In this document: piece by piece, positions 25,301 to 37,574 of the stretch
How the letters are laid out: each line of letters begins with the position of its first letter
How positions within the stretch are numbered: position 1 is the first letter of the stretch
Assembly: GCF_009389715.1 (NCBI RefSeq)
Contig: NC_052399.1
Span: 19,099,646 to 19,163,645 of the forward strand
Length of the DNA stretch: 64,000 nt
Source of the DNA: Phoenix dactylifera
Taxonomy: Eukaryota > Streptophyta > Magnoliopsida > Arecales > Arecaceae
Direction of reading: 5' to 3'
Program-made: the position numbers and the translations under genes
Notes under the pieces: generated by a model
Told to the model about the DNA's origin: nothing
The model's input: the letters and a program-made list of their open reading frames with translations, nothing else
Database searches by the model: none

Positions 25301-27446
25301 CATGCCATCCATTTTGTATGATGCAGTCATCCAGATTTACCAGGATTTTCCATTAGTTGTTTGCTATTTGATTATCATTCATTATATACCATGATGGTGC
25401 ACTTCTATACTACTATTTAAATGATAGTTTCAAAATTATAATATGCTTTTTGATTCTGTCAATTTTCATTCAAAAAGTACACTTCCACTTATCCTAAAAA
25501 TGCTTTAATTACTCCAATTGCTCGCTCTCCCATCTCAGTGATCACATTGTGTTCTCTCTCTCTCTCTGCCCCTCCCTCCCTCCCTTTTTTGATTCAGATG
25601 GGTCCCCTTCCTCCTCCCCCTATCTAACTCCATTAGTTACTTCTTTCTCACTTCCCCTTCCCTGAATGGACCACACTAAGTCAAGAACATATACATGCAA
25701 AACTTCCAAACATATTGGACTATCCATCCTTGCTCTCTCTCACCTTTAATTCACTTAAAATATGTACACTCCCCCACAACCTGCTTCCCTCTTTTCGCTC
25801 CCACCAGCATATCCTCCCTCAATTTCTCCTCTTTCCCCAGCCTGTGTGCAAACAATTATAAGGAAAAACAAATGCAGTGACCATATGAACAACCAAACAA
25901 GTAAGGAAAACAATTAGAAAAATAAATAAAATTCATTAGACATGATTTAATAAAATATTTGAAAGATAATTATTTGATAGAAAAAAAATAAGAAAAATTG
26001 GAGATACCGGCTAGAAACAAATAATCATAATAAAAAGATTATGAGAGTAAACAAATTAGGAAAAAATAAATAAACAGCTGCAAACAAATAAAGAAATATT
26101 TTTATTCTTATTATTGTTTTGATTTATAACTGTAAAATTTTATAATGTTTTTTCTTGAAATGTGCATTGCACATGCTGATTGCTAGTATCCCATAGATAC
26201 ATGACATGCTTTTTGTTATTATTATAATTTACGTCATATCAACTTCCTTACTATATGGCATTAGTTTCTACTTGTCTCGCCTTGTTCAAATATCATTATT
26301 AATCACTTGAAGATAGTTTTGCAGTTCTAAATATACGTAGCAGTCCGATCATTTTATTAGGTGCATCAAATTTATAGCCATGTACATGCTCATGTGCATA
26401 TAGTACGAATGTATTCTCATGTCAGGTTAGGTTAGGCAGCTACCTAATTCATTTTGGTCTATGTATTAAAGGAACCCAATTGGAACATCAGATATTAGTG
26501 GGGTCTACATTTAGACCAAATCAGATGCATTGTTTCATGTTGGTTTGGGTTGGGTAGGGTCCTGTTGGGTGTTTGGATCTAGTCCTGTTGGGTTTGGATC
26601 TGGGTTGGATCTTGGGGAGACCATATTCTTTTGCAGCCCTAGGTGGATCTTAGTGCAAGTTCTTGTTTCACAGACATTTGTCTGGTCAGATATAAGTGCT
26701 GAACAGCCATTAGATCTTTATTGGAATCATGTACTTCAGTGTATTTCTCCCCGACTGCACCTAGTGAACATTGGAAACCCTGTTGTTAGTATCCTACCAA
26801 GATTGCATAGCTAAATCTTAGACCCTGATTTTCTTGATCGGAACATGGGTCCACCTATCCACTTTAATCTCCTTTCTGGCAGATGGAATCTATTGTTTAC
26901 CATCCCCTACTGGATCTTATGTAGAAATTGTGCTGATCATCTCTCTCGCGCTCTCTCTACCCTTGACTTGTTGATGCAAATAAAACATGATCTGCAAGCA
27001 TTAATATGCTGACATCGTAATAGTCGATCGATTTCTTATTATCGAAGTAGTTAGACCAACACTCAGCCAACTCTTGCTTGATTTCATTTCTTATAGGAGG
27101 GTAATCACTTCCTCCTGTTGAGTTTTAGTTCCTGTAGTTTTCTATTTGCCATTCTTTATGATGCATCTGCATCTGGAGTTTTGGAATAACCACATTGTGC
27201 AAGTATTTTATGAACTTTGCTCTTTGTGAGCCAAAATTGCCGGCTGACAATTGTTTTCTTCATTAGAAAAAACTCAAGGCTGCTATAACTTCAAAACTGC
27301 GGCTGTCGAAGAATTATGGGCAGGTAGCATATTGGCACCAGGATACCAGCAAGCCAATGCAGGACAGACAAGGAATTACTGCTTCGTCGTTTTCGAAGTC
27401 ATCCTCTATTCACGATACCATGGAGTCTGATTGGGAATTCCTGTAA
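22306..27446 (+). CDS. Acidic plant protein of unknown function, five coding exons
   Basis: Coding exons are 22306-22419, 22567-23050, 23156-23266, 24889-25073 and 27267-27446. All introns are GT-AG, the phases (0,1,1,0) keep the frame open, and the product is 357 aa. The ATG is the first one after the acceptor at 22286. Visible features are an N-terminal segment with three Trp (MDFTCENRGWAFSQ onward), a KFLDEVDEWLDP motif, a long Ser/Thr/Glu-rich and probably disordered middle, an Asp/Glu cluster near residues 265-290 (SWDDDDEDYE), a basic segment (KKLKAAITSKLRLSK) and a C-terminus ending ESDWEFL. There is no signal peptide or membrane segment. I do not recognise a named family. The acid-then-basic C-terminal layout suggests a conserved plant protein, but no role can be assigned. 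Confidence 0.75.
23774..24085. mobile_element. Harbinger/Tourist-like MITE in intron
   Basis: Starts GGGCCTCTTTGGACAT and ends GGTTCCAAACAGGCCC, imperfect terminal inverted repeats of the GGGCCTGTTTGG type. It is flanked by TTT and TTA, close to the 3-bp target duplication of this superfamily. It lies in the intron between the third and fourth coding exons of the unknown-function gene and carries no coding sequence. Confidence 0.65.
25550..25835. repeat. Pyrimidine-rich low-complexity tract in intron
   Basis: CT runs (CTCTCTCTCT, CCCTCCCTCCC) within the 2.2-kb last intron of the unknown-function gene. The rest of that intron is AT-rich, with a TTGGGTT/TTGGATCT word repeat near 26540-26610. 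Confidence 0.6.
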
Positions 27447-29590
27447 GGTTGTGCGAAGCTGCTAAATAGTCATTCCAGCTAAGCTAGCTCTTTCTCTGCC
27501 AAGCCATGAAGAAGGAACACTATGATGCTGGCCCAAATAGGCTATGCAGTCTGATAAATTAATAATAGGTCATGCTTCATTCATTATACGAGCCAATTTG
27601 CTAAATTACTCACTACACATTTGTGCTTCCCTTTCTGTGGGCGAAGAAAAAGAATAGTGCTTTCATTAGGAACTTTATTGCAACTAGAGGTTTTGTTCAT
27701 ATATATATATATATATTAGCGTGGCATTTTGTGTAACCATCATTTTTGTAGTTTTTGGTTATGCAATCAGAGTTCTCAGTATTACAAATTTAAAGCTAAT
27801 TCTGGTTCATGCTTAAAAGAAAATCTGGTCCTTGCCCAGGAGGTTTAATTTCCTCAGCTGCTGCCGCATGCTCCAGTTCTCTGAGGAGTGTATTTGATGA
27901 ATGCTCATGTACATAACTGGTTCTATTGTCCCTCATATGGTTCCCTTCTCTAGAGTGCCATGACAAAGAAAAAATAGCTTTTTTCCCTCCATTTGAATGA
28001 TGGGAAGAGCTTGGTAGCCGGGCACGGTTTAGTTCTGCAATATTCTGGCTGCAACCTGGATTAAGCGGGCAGTGATCTTTCCGTGATAACTTCCCAATGT
28101 ATTGCAAGGCATGTGAGAGAGATGAATCTTATAGGGATCTCAGCCAAAGAGATTAACTTGAAAGCTCTACAGGTATCCAAGATGTTTGCCTTGTGGTCTG
28201 GTGCAAATGTAGTTATGCTGTAGTGCAGTATTTCTTAGCCTATATGGATCATGAGTTGGGTCATTCTGATGCTAAAAGGCTAGCTGAAAGATACTATTTG
28301 AATTTTTTGGTTCTATACAAATATCGAAGATATGTTTGTTGCATAACTGATATGAGATTAAATATATATCCCTATCATGCAATTTGGCTGAAGTGATGAA
28401 GCCTCTCTTCTTTTTTTTTAGGGTTACAGGTGCAAATGTTGGTTCTTTTGCAATTTATGAGGATGTGTGGGGTGGAATCCTTATGGGCCTTTGATGATGG
28501 GTCAAACATTGAGGACCTCTGACATTCCTACCCTTTTAAGACTGGGATGGTTTAATCCCCATCTCTTCTATCCTATATTCATCCCATTTGCACGGTCTAG
28601 CATCTGGCCCACCTTCGCTTCCAACATGGTCATGGTGGCGTTGTGAAACTCTGTCCATAAGACTTCCAAAAGAGCAAGTTTTTCTTCGATGAGGAGCAGT
28701 GCATCTGCGTATGCACGTAGGTGAAATCTTTTAAGAGCCCAGCTCATCACATTAGTGCACTTAGCATTTGATATGAGGCCCATACATAAGTGGGAATAGG
28801 CTGATACAGTGATTTCAATTTCTCTTCCAATTTGGACTGCCCACTCTTCGTCGAGTTAAATGAGGTCAGGTTTTGCACAGCCAATGAAATTGTGCAATGT
28901 TCCCCAGCTATTGAAATCTTACAGTCAGGATTGCAAACAATCCAGACTCTATCATGCATCAAGATTATCGCACTGTACAAGTATTTAATAAATGCATCTT
29001 TTATTTCATTAAACAGCAATGCTACAAATATGAAATGCAATATAACTTTCATTCTCTCCTAGACATGTAACCCTTCCAACTTCTATATAACCAGTACTCG
29101 GCAAAGTCGAATTTGAACATTTCATTCCTCTGAACGAAACCTGTGTTTATATTAACAAATATCTTGACCCGTATTGACTGCAAAGTGGGCCCACAGTGGT
29201 ACATGATGCCCATGGGCTGCCTTAGTCGAGGGAATGACTTCGTATCAAAAGACTGAGACCGAGAAATTGGAATTTCATTCTAAAAATTGGTAGGAAGATG
29301 AACCTAGCATTGATTAATAGACAGAAATCAAAAGTGAAGCACAAATTAACTTAATTTTAGATCAAAGCACAGATAACTTAATCTTTTATGATAAGGAAAA
29401 TCCAGGAACCTAATTATTGTATTTATCGTTGTCCCGGCTCCAAAAAAATAATTATAGTGGGGTTGAAGGGCTGTATGATGTTTTGCCGAGCAAGCCATTT
29501 CCCTCAGGGTTCTTCCCTACCCTCTTTTTTTTTTTTTGGCATTCTTTTACCACGGTTCCCACCTACATTTTATATTTCAAGCGTGCTCGG
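27447..29590. other. Intergenic between the unknown-function gene and the minus-strand TBL gene
   Basis: A TA run near 27701 and two modest minus-strand open frames (27796-28107 and 28568-28783) without recognisable domains. The TRIM LTR remnant at 28265-28385 is the only element I can identify. Confidence 0.45.
28265..28385 (-). mobile_element. TRIM LTR remnant
   Basis: The stretch GGCTAGCTGAAAGATACTA and, further on, ATAACTGATATGAGATTAAA matches the reverse complement of the LTR of the TRIM at 51771-52282, in the same order. It is diverged, with no partner LTR seen. Fossil fragment. Confidence 0.55.
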
Positions 29591-29593
29591 TAG

Positions 29594-31334
29594 CTACGAC
29601 TTTCTATTTAACAAATGTGCATACAATATTTCGTTCCAGGTATCTGGAACGCCAGGCAGGCACCAATGGATGCAATCGGCATAAACGTTGGGCTCCGATC
29701 TCTGCTCACTTGTTAAAAGCTTGCCTCTTCTCTCGGTGTAAACCGATGTGTGTCCGTCCTTGCGGAACTCTGACAACTGGGTGATGTTCAGCAGCGTCAC
29801 TTTTACCTTGAGCCCTCGCAAGGCATCTCTCACTGCCCCCATGATATCCAAGCTAGATCCTGTCCCCCAGTATGGACCTTCGATCGGATACGTCTCGTTG
29901 AAGCAGTTCCCACTGCTTCCAGCTTTCCATTCCCAGCTCCTGGACAATTGTAGCACCATGTAACATCAACAAAGTTCATATTACTAGTTCCGAATTAAAC
30001 ACGATGGTCTTCTGATGTTTTTTTTTTTTTTGGAACTTACCATAGATGGGTTGGTGATGAGCTCATGAAGAAGAGCTTCTGGTTCTGAGGATTGACGGTG
30101 GATTCAATCCATTTAGCCCAAGTTTGTAGAGCCATTCTATATGCAGTGGGGACACCGTACTGCCAGATGTCAAGAGTGCCAATTCTGTTTCAGGTTCGAA
30201 AGGATTATAAGTTGCATGGTTTCGGATCTTCTTCAAGAGTGAGTTTTGAGGTTTATAGAAACCATATGTCAACTGAAAAGTTAAAGAATATTTGTCTCCA
30301 TGCTATCTATCTGTGAATCACTAATCAGTATAGAATTGTGACTCCATGGAATGGAGAAGCGGGGAGGGAAAAGGAGCTACTCACGTGGCGTTGATGAGAG
30401 GTTTGTACATCCACCACACATAGCTATTGAAAACCATGACATCGACTCCCTTCCAATTCCGGCCATGCTTGGCAATAGAGTCTAAATGGACCAGCCTCTT
30501 CTGCACCGTGTGCTTCGTAGCATGGTCGGAATTTGACTCCACGATAAAGGGAGCCCAGTAGAACTCGATTGATGCATTGAACTCCTAATAACCAAATTAA
30601 AACAAGCGGAGTGAGTGAAGCATAACGTAGGTTTGAGCTTTGAATTCATGATTCGCATTGAAACTTTGGTGCTCGCAAACTAGGCTAGTCCTACCTCTGC
30701 TACAAAAATTTTCCTTGGAGGATCCTTGTGCAGGTACTTCTTGTTGTCAGCCGCACCAGATTGGAGGAGGCACACCATGGACTCCCACTGCGTTCTCTGA
30801 ATCGAGTCCCCTATGAACATGAGCCTCTTGTTCCTCAGGCTCTCCAATAGCTTCACAGCATCAAACCTGAAGGAAACCAGTCCAGCACGCATTGTACTCC
30901 CAAAGCCCAGAAGTCAGAGCTCTAAATTAAGGTTTAATACACAAAGATAAGGGTGATGCTGACCTTGGCAAGTCACATGAATGAGGTTTCCACCTCCACT
31001 TCTGATACAGGGAGTCGGGCCTCCCATTTCTCTGGCAAGTCAGTTGCCTGGTCAAGTAGGGGCAGCTGTCTTCAGTATAGAGAGGGCGAGAATTATGCTC
31101 ATCCAACACCCACTTTCCCTCAAAGAGATTGCATCTGCGGTCGAGAACATGGTCCAGTTCTGCGGCATTTCTTCTTGCAGAGCTGAAGATGGCCGGAAAT
31201 GACCGACGGAGGGCACGACTCCAGCTAGCACTCGATGTCTCTGTGACTAATCTCGTGGTTCCGAAGATCAAAACCGAAGCCAAAATGAAGGGGAAGAGGG
31301 TCAGGACACGGCGATCGGTGGGTGGCGACTTCAT
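29594..31334 (-). CDS. TBL: TRICHOME BIREFRINGENCE-LIKE protein, xylan O-acetyltransferase-type clade
   Basis: Five minus-strand exons: 31334-30964, 30866-30695, 30584-30385, 30184-30041 and 29939-29594. All splice sites are GT-AG and the product is 410 aa. An N-terminal hydrophobic stretch (about residues 10-25) suggests a Golgi signal anchor. The TBL domain starts at [12 protein letters not shown]. The esterase-type GDS motif is at about 143-145 ([14 protein letters not shown]), and the C-terminal DxxH is at 384-387 ([16 protein letters not shown]). The pairing of [15 protein letters not shown] with [10 protein letters not shown] resembles TBL28-35 (ESK1-like xylan acetyltransferases) more than the tandem array 7.5 kb away. 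Known members transfer acetyl to xylan; substrate here is inferred. The exon 3/4 boundary was chosen because it keeps the frame and gives [20 protein letters not shown]. It looks intact. Confidence 0.85.
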
Positions 31335-31585
31335 TTAGGCAGGCATGTAGATACTCGAACGCGTCGTGGATTTGAATCTTCTCTTTTGTTTTCCGGTGGG
31401 GGGTTGCTTCCTCTTGAAGTGTTTCGAGAACACTCATGCAACCACTCCTCGCAGCAGTTGCTACGCGAGACACGCTTTCCGGATTGCTTGTTCCGAAGGA
31501 AATCACCGGAGGTGATGGATGAGCTAATTTTGTCAAACAGGTTGTAGGCTACGTAGCTGAAGCGGTGAAGCCCCGCCGATTTCAT
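31331..31585 (-). other. Open frame overlapping the TBL start codon
   Basis: An 84-codon minus-strand frame ends in TGA sharing the ATGA with the TBL start codon. If the 5' UTR reaches 31585 it would act as an overlapping upstream ORF. No domain is seen, and it may be chance. Confidence 0.2.
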
Positions 31586-32306
31586 AAATGGTCTTAGGCT
31601 GGCTAACCTAATACCACCAATGGGTCCGCCGGCCTCATGAACGACCTTGCTGGTGAGAAAATAATTGGAAATGCAGGTGGTGGAAAACGGTGGTTAAGCT
31701 GCATCCATCAACTCTTTGTGGCTACATCATAGAAATAGCTCAGGTCTTCATGTAAGTCGTCATCATGAAGCAATTTAGTTCGGTAGAAATTTTCTTCGAT
31801 CTAAATCCAATCCATATTTGAATAGCTAAATTTATATCTAAATTTAACCTATTTTTATTTTCAACAACTGAAGTTTATTTATGGAAACTTTTTAATAATT
31901 AGTTTCAAAAAAGCTGCAACCACAATTGATAGAGAATTGATTCTGATGGTAAAACATTAATCATGTACTTAAAAGCAGTCACCGGTTGATGAGCATGAGG
32001 GTCCATGATATAAGAAACTCTTTTGTTCCTCAGGAAGGTGGTGTTGCAGGTGCTCCAACAGAAATCATGAAGATGATCTGCACTCATATAAAAAAAGATA
32101 TATGCACCGAACCCTACAAACTTATGGTCTTAATAGTTTTCTACCTCCAAAACATCTTTCTATCTCGCTTCATTTACAAGGCAACAAAGCTAGCCCAGGA
32201 ATTACAACATCATGCTAACATTTTGTTTAGAGTCAATATACAGAACATAGATTGCTAATACGAAAGGCAATCGTGAGATTCACAAGTAAGGGTACAATAT
32301 GAGAAC

Positions 32307-32308
<2 letters not shown>

Positions 32309-32383
<75 letters not shown>
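32309..32383. repeat. (TA)n microsatellite
   Basis: About 37 uninterrupted TA units. Confidence 0.95.
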
Positions 32384-32385
<2 letters not shown>

Positions 32386-33680
32386 AATGGAGGTCGAGAC
32401 ATGAAGGGCTTGCCATATAAGAACTTGGAAAGCCTATTTTCAAGAGCCTATTTGCCAATCACGACCATTCGGATATGGCATGATGGCAATGATAGGCCAG
32501 GGCCCATATTTTGAAATGGATGTTCTGCTGTGGGCTTTGCTCCATTATGGCCATTTGCCATACATAAAAGTCCGTGAATAGCGAGCAGAACGGCTGAGCC
32601 TGGCCCAGTCCAATTGGTACTTGCCAATTTGCACCCTTCTCCTACTGAGAAAAGCTTCCCGCGAAAAGCTGAAGGCTATAGATGGATGGTGATTTCTTCA
32701 TAGCTACTTTATTGAGGAAGGCTTCCATAGGTGCTTCAAATCAGCACTACTTCCACGTCAAAACATTCAATTTACCATATTGGTACCCTTTCTCAGCTTT
32801 TCTCATAGCAAGGGCTGCAGTTTATTTCCTTCTTCGTCGCCCAATTGCTCAAATTGGCTGTGAGATGAGGGAGATGAGGTGGTTTTCTTCTCCGTAGAGT
32901 ATGATGTCCTTTTCCATGTTTTAAATTTCCCTGCATCGTTTCCATTTATAGATTTCATGCTATTTTATGATTTTTGGTTTCATGCCTATTCATATCTTCT
33001 TTTTTCCTGCAATGTTTCAATTTTTAGATTTCTTGCTATTTTATGAGTTTAGGAATCCATGCCTATTTCTTACCAAGGGACCAAAGGAAACTTTTCTCAG
33101 TTATTATGTCTTCACAGCAAATGTCAATTATATTTAGTCTTAAATTATTATATAAAAGCTCTGATGCAAAGAATATGCCAGATTTTTAGCTTCTAAGTTT
33201 CTTAAATAATTATAGATTATAAATTCTAAAAAATGATATCTTTGAAGAGTGCTTATTTCCTAGAATTGTATGCATTCCCTTCTGGTTTGTCTATTGGTTA
33301 TAGACACACATAGTCATGGTAGAAACAAAAAGAGAAATTTAGTTATGTACATGAAAGAATCAGAAGTATAAATGCTTATCACTGTCCTATTTCCTCTTTA
33401 TAAGAAGCAGAAATAACAGACTTTCACTTTGTTGGCTTTCCTTTTTCAATTTCTTCTTTTCAGTGTAAATTTTCATTGATTGGTCTTGATACTATGATAA
33501 TCACTTGGTACATTGCTAATTTATCTCTGACTAGTCTACCAACTGCTATCTGAAAGTAAACAATTTTAGAGATACTAATGTAAGATGCTTACTAGAAATG
33601 TGCCTGTTCTGCTGCTGAGACTATCTAATGAGGCCTCAAATTTTTGGTACGTTATTTAGCTGTTTCAGGTTTGTGTTCTT

Positions 33681-33850
33681 AGAGGGTGAGCCTTGGCTTG
33701 ATGATAAGTTTGCTCCATTATGACTTGGAGGTTATGGGTACGAAACATGAAATAGCCTTTCCACATTTAAGTTATAAAGATGCGTACATCTGACCCTTCC
33801 TAAACCCTGCAATGGTGGGAGACTCGTGCATTAGGCTGTCTTTTTTCACG
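33681..33850 (+). mobile_element. Au-type SINE
   Basis: The head GAGCCTTGGCTTGATGATAA corresponds to the tRNA-derived A-box region of Au SINEs, and GGTTATGGGTACGAAAC to the B box. The body has GATGCGTACATCTGACCCTT and CCCTGCAATGGTGGGAG, and it ends in a T-run as Au elements do. Near-perfect flanking duplicates TTTGTGTTCTT (33670-33680) and TTTGTGATCTT (33851-33861), 10 of 11 matching, mark the insertion. It is full length in outline but diverged. Confidence 0.85.
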
Positions 33851-36435
33851 TTTGTGATCTTCTCATTCGAATTATTTTGTATCAATAGTTACTTTATTTC
33901 ATTTTGCTTGATATAATTATGTGTAGCTTGGCTAGAATTTCCTTGATACTCGGATAAAGGTAGAAAAGTAATATGTTGACTGTTAGATAGAACTAGAAGG
34001 AAGCAATGTGAAATTGGAACGATTGCTCTGATGGGATGTTGAATTGCTTTAACTTGTGTTCTCTTCATTCTAACAATTTTTTCGTTAGTAATTTATCTCT
34101 GATTATTTTGCTTTTGCTTAACTAAACTTGACTAGAACTACCTCCTTGGATAAATATTTATATGCAAACATGGCTGGTGGAGAAAGGAGGAAGGAAGCAC
34201 TTGAGCTACTGGACATGCACTAGATGAAGGTAAAGCTATAAACCTTTTCATGCTCCTTGTGGTGTTATTCCTGTAAACAGAAAATGAAGTGCAATGATAT
34301 ATCTTAATAGTCAAGTATTTTTTTTTTTCAATGTTGATGTTCCCAGTTTCATGCGCTATGATTTGAATGTCTCTTTAGGTAATCCAAAAGGCAACCATGT
34401 GAGTTTGCTATAAAGAAAATCATGTGTATAGTTATATTTTTTAATTAATATATGTGATGGTTCAAATGTCTTGCACATTATCCTAGAAAAGGTGATGTGA
34501 AGCAGGCAGTATGTTCTTTGAACTTTGCAATAGACTGCAATTTTCAGAGCTAACCTACTTACTACTATTTTCAAATGTTTCCTACATAAATTTCGTTATT
34601 GCTAAGCTCAGTCATCAAAGATATGCTTTTGTAATAGATTTTAGAAAAGCAAGGAAATAAAAAGAAAACTTAATTTGATGTCCTTTTCAAACCAAAATTT
34701 GATGTCGAGGACAACTTCAGCACTTGATACAAGAAGAGATGCACATTCGTCCACCTTCGAGATAGGAAATTGCAGATACATGTGAAGTTGAAAAAATTCA
34801 TGACAGAGAAACTGTTTCTGCTATTTTGCTTTCTGTTCCAAGCAGAATGTGCGCGATTTTAAGTATTGAAATTCATGCACTATCTCTAAAGTTGAATATA
34901 TTTTGATCTTTAGGTCATTGCTTCCTACGAACTATACTTCAACTTTGTATTATCAGCTTACTGGTTGGATAAGGTAGCCTCACCTACCCATATATCAGCC
35001 AGTCAGAGCCCTACCTGGCTACTTGGTTTAGCTTGTTCTATTCTTTTTTATATTATTTTCTTTTTCTCCCTGACTAAGACTAAGGTGTGGGAATTGCCCT
35101 TTTCCTCATTGTACTTTCTTCTCCACCACCAATCGCCCATCTTATAAGGTCTCCATATGAGATAATTGTTTTATTCTAATCCATCTACTGTTTCACAGAT
35201 AAAAGTGTGGAGGGTTGGAAACGGTGATCTTTCTTGTCCATGTTGTTGTTACAAAGGAGCAACAAGGCTCTGCTCTGTCCTTCTAAATTTTGTGACATCA
35301 TGTTCACTTTTGCTCTTTGTTGTCATGGTTGAAAGCTCCTGAAATTACAATATTGTCTAATAATTATGAAAAGAATATTGGTCAACTATAGCGTTTTCCC
35401 ATGACTAAAGATATTCCTTTTGTTTTTTAACTTGACGATCTAAGACGTACACGCTCGTCGAGTTATGGAACCTCATGGAAGCACAGATGGTTGCTGATAG
35501 ACTCCTTTTTGGTATATTCCTGGTATAGGTAAAAGCAAAAGCACTTATCCTTTAAATGATACTTTCAATTTGTATACATTCATTTATATATTGTTTTATG
35601 CCACAGGAGTTGGAGCTCATTATCTATGCTTTGCTTTTTGACGCATTGTTGCTTTGTTATCTCTTATATGTCAGAGCAAACCATCTATAGATATATGCTT
35701 CAGTTCCAAGTGGAGACTACAGGCAAATATTGGACGTAACTTGAAGATTTTCATCTGGCAACACAGCCAGTTATTGATTTCCGACATGCCTGATGCATGA
35801 GGTGGAAATATAGAAATTTGGATGAATTCTTTGCATAGGATTTCAATACTTGCTATGTTTAATGGAGATAAGCTTGTTTGGAAGGAAAAACTTGAGAGAT
35901 TGATCTACTGAGCATCTCAAGCAAGAGTTGTCATTCATGTTCTGAAAACTCCAAGGCAATATCTCTGGCACTGGAATTGTGCCGGTCGCATGCCAATGAT
36001 TGGCAGGCTGCAGTGCCATTTTAATTCCTTCCATTTGTTTCTGCTTGGAAAATGAAAATTCTTGAATGCCTGTAATTTATCTGGTGGATGTCAATTAGCT
36101 ACAGTTGGATATGATGTATTTTATTTGAATTTTTTGTTGGCTATGAACAAATTAATATTATACTAAAATGAGAAATAAATTCTGCTTGGTCATTGGTTCA
36201 GGAATTTCAACTATTCAATGTCAAATAAAGGTTGACAACTGGAAGTTTTTTTTTTTTTTTTTATAAATATGAGTGAGATGATAAATCAATTTATGGATCG
36301 TCAACGGTTGCTTTTGTAATCAATTTATGGATCGTCAAGTCAACTCATTCAATGAATGTTGTTTCATTCACCACGCGGCTGCACTAGTTTTTCTATCTAT
36401 CTATACCCGCTCTTGTGCTGGTTGTTAAATACTCC

Positions 36436-36443
36436 TATAAATA
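36436..36443 (+). promoter_or_regulatory. Candidate TATA box
   Basis: TATAAATA, 35 bp upstream of a small open frame at 36478. Confidence 0.35.
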
Positions 36444-36477
36444 AATCTCGTTCAACCCATCCTTTATATTTTCCGGC

Positions 36478-36669
36478 ATGCTCAAATATTTACGGAGGGC
36501 ATCAGTTGTATTGAGCACCAATTCCTCGAGTCCCAGTGAAAAGAAATGTTTAAAGAAAGCTGTCGGAAAGTCTTTAAAGATTGCACCCATGAAAAGGCTA
36601 ATTACAAAATTGCCTTGTAAAAGTTGGGCTAGCTGTTGGAAGATGTCAAAAAAGGAGTTTGATAATTAA
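36478..36669 (+). CDS. Possible small basic protein, 63 aa
   Basis: An open frame from ATG to TAA with a Lys-rich, Ser-rich, Cys-containing product (three Cys; MLKYLRRASVVLSTN at the N-terminus, then a PSEKKCLKKAVGKSLK stretch). A good TATA box sits just upstream, though closer than usual. No family is recognised and there is no signal peptide. The composition is more protein-like than other short frames nearby, but it may be chance. Confidence 0.25.
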   Translation: MLKYLRRASVVLSTNSSSPSEKKCLKKAVGKSLKIAPMKRLITKLPCKSWASCWKMSKKEFDN

Positions 36670-36939
36670 AATTATAAAAATTGAATACGTAATTATTAGA
36701 AGAGCGACTTATTTCTAATAATAGAGTTTATGGCATTTTATTTGTTGCAAGAACTGGGATGAGAGGGTGAAAGCCCACCTTAAATTAGGGTGAAGTAGGA
36801 TCGGACCTGAATCACCAGTATTTGGCATGCAGTAACTTTGCCAGCTCAACCAGGGCACAAATATTACTATAATACTTCATAATTCAAATGACAGCAAAAG
36901 AACTTCTACAATACAATACGTGCAATTCCTTTTATGTGG

Positions 36940-37510
36940 TTCACATAAGTTTAAATACAACACTTGTTTGTGGAAAAACGTTATAGATCTCTCTCTTTCA
37001 TGATAATACGAAAATTAAATTCACAATAAATTGTGTCACGAGAGACCTTCTGCATTCTTTGATTTCAGAACTGTGACTCTATTTGAAAGGAAGAATTGTG
37101 AAATGAAACTTAAAGTTGGAATTAGTCACCAAATAAATAGACTTTAAAGCTGACCAAAGAATAATTTGTCGGCTGTCATAAATTCCCATAAATGTCAAAC
37201 AATTTATTTTATCTCGTAGATACACAGAAACAATTGAGATTCCATCCATGGACATATCTGCAATTGATTAAAAAAATTAATGCAGTGGTTCCTCAACGAA
37301 AGAAAGAAATTAAGGTATAAAATAATAATATCTTCGGTTACCTATCTCCAGATATCTTATCTAGTCATTCTATGAAAGAAGGAAGAAAGTTACTGCCCCC
37401 GCGGTTATTAAATAATCTGATAACTAATTCGCTAACCACTTCACGTCCTTTGCCTTTCCTCCCTGCGGTCCTTCTCTGTTTCTCTCCATGGGGTCCAAAG
37501 AGAGGATAGG
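36940..37510 (+). pseudogene. Ghost TBL copy: promoter, 5' UTR and first 23 coding bases only
   Basis: From about 36985 the sequence tracks the promoter of gene B (46391-46923) almost base for base, including TAGATCTCTCTCTTTCATG, the 'GACCAAAGAATAATTT' block, GGTTATTAAATAATCTG and the CTCTGTTTCTCTCC leader. At 37488 it enters the TBL coding start (MGSKERIG, compare MGSKARIG in A). After the GGATAGG at 37504-37510 the match jumps to sequence found downstream of gene C (from about 55978). The body of this gene is therefore gone. A short shared ATAGG lies at the join. It implies a former B-like copy here. Confidence 0.8.
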
Positions 37511-37574
37511 TGGGGAAAGGAATTCATTTATTGAAAAGAATAATGGTACAAATTATATTTCTCAAATAGAATAA
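37488..37574 (+). other. Chimeric 28-codon open frame across the deletion join
   Basis: The TBL start codon runs through the join into former 3'-flank sequence and stops after 28 codons. It keeps a TBL promoter, so a transcript is possible. Function is doubtful. Confidence 0.4.

Larger units (their letters stand above)
31600..36430. other. Intergenic region
   Basis: AT-rich spacer between the minus-strand TBL gene and the tandem array. It holds the (TA)n tract and the SINE listed separately. Elsewhere I see no gene, only short open frames without domains. Confidence 0.45.

Noticed and set aside
27796-28783. Minus-strand frames as exons of a gene facing the unknown-function gene
   Set aside because: No splice sites joining them in frame, no family recognised, and a TRIM LTR scrap lies between them.
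32299-32514. Open frame through the TA tract
   Set aside because: It is an Ile-Tyr repeat produced by (TA)n; the frames at 4986 and 56531-57012 are of the same kind.
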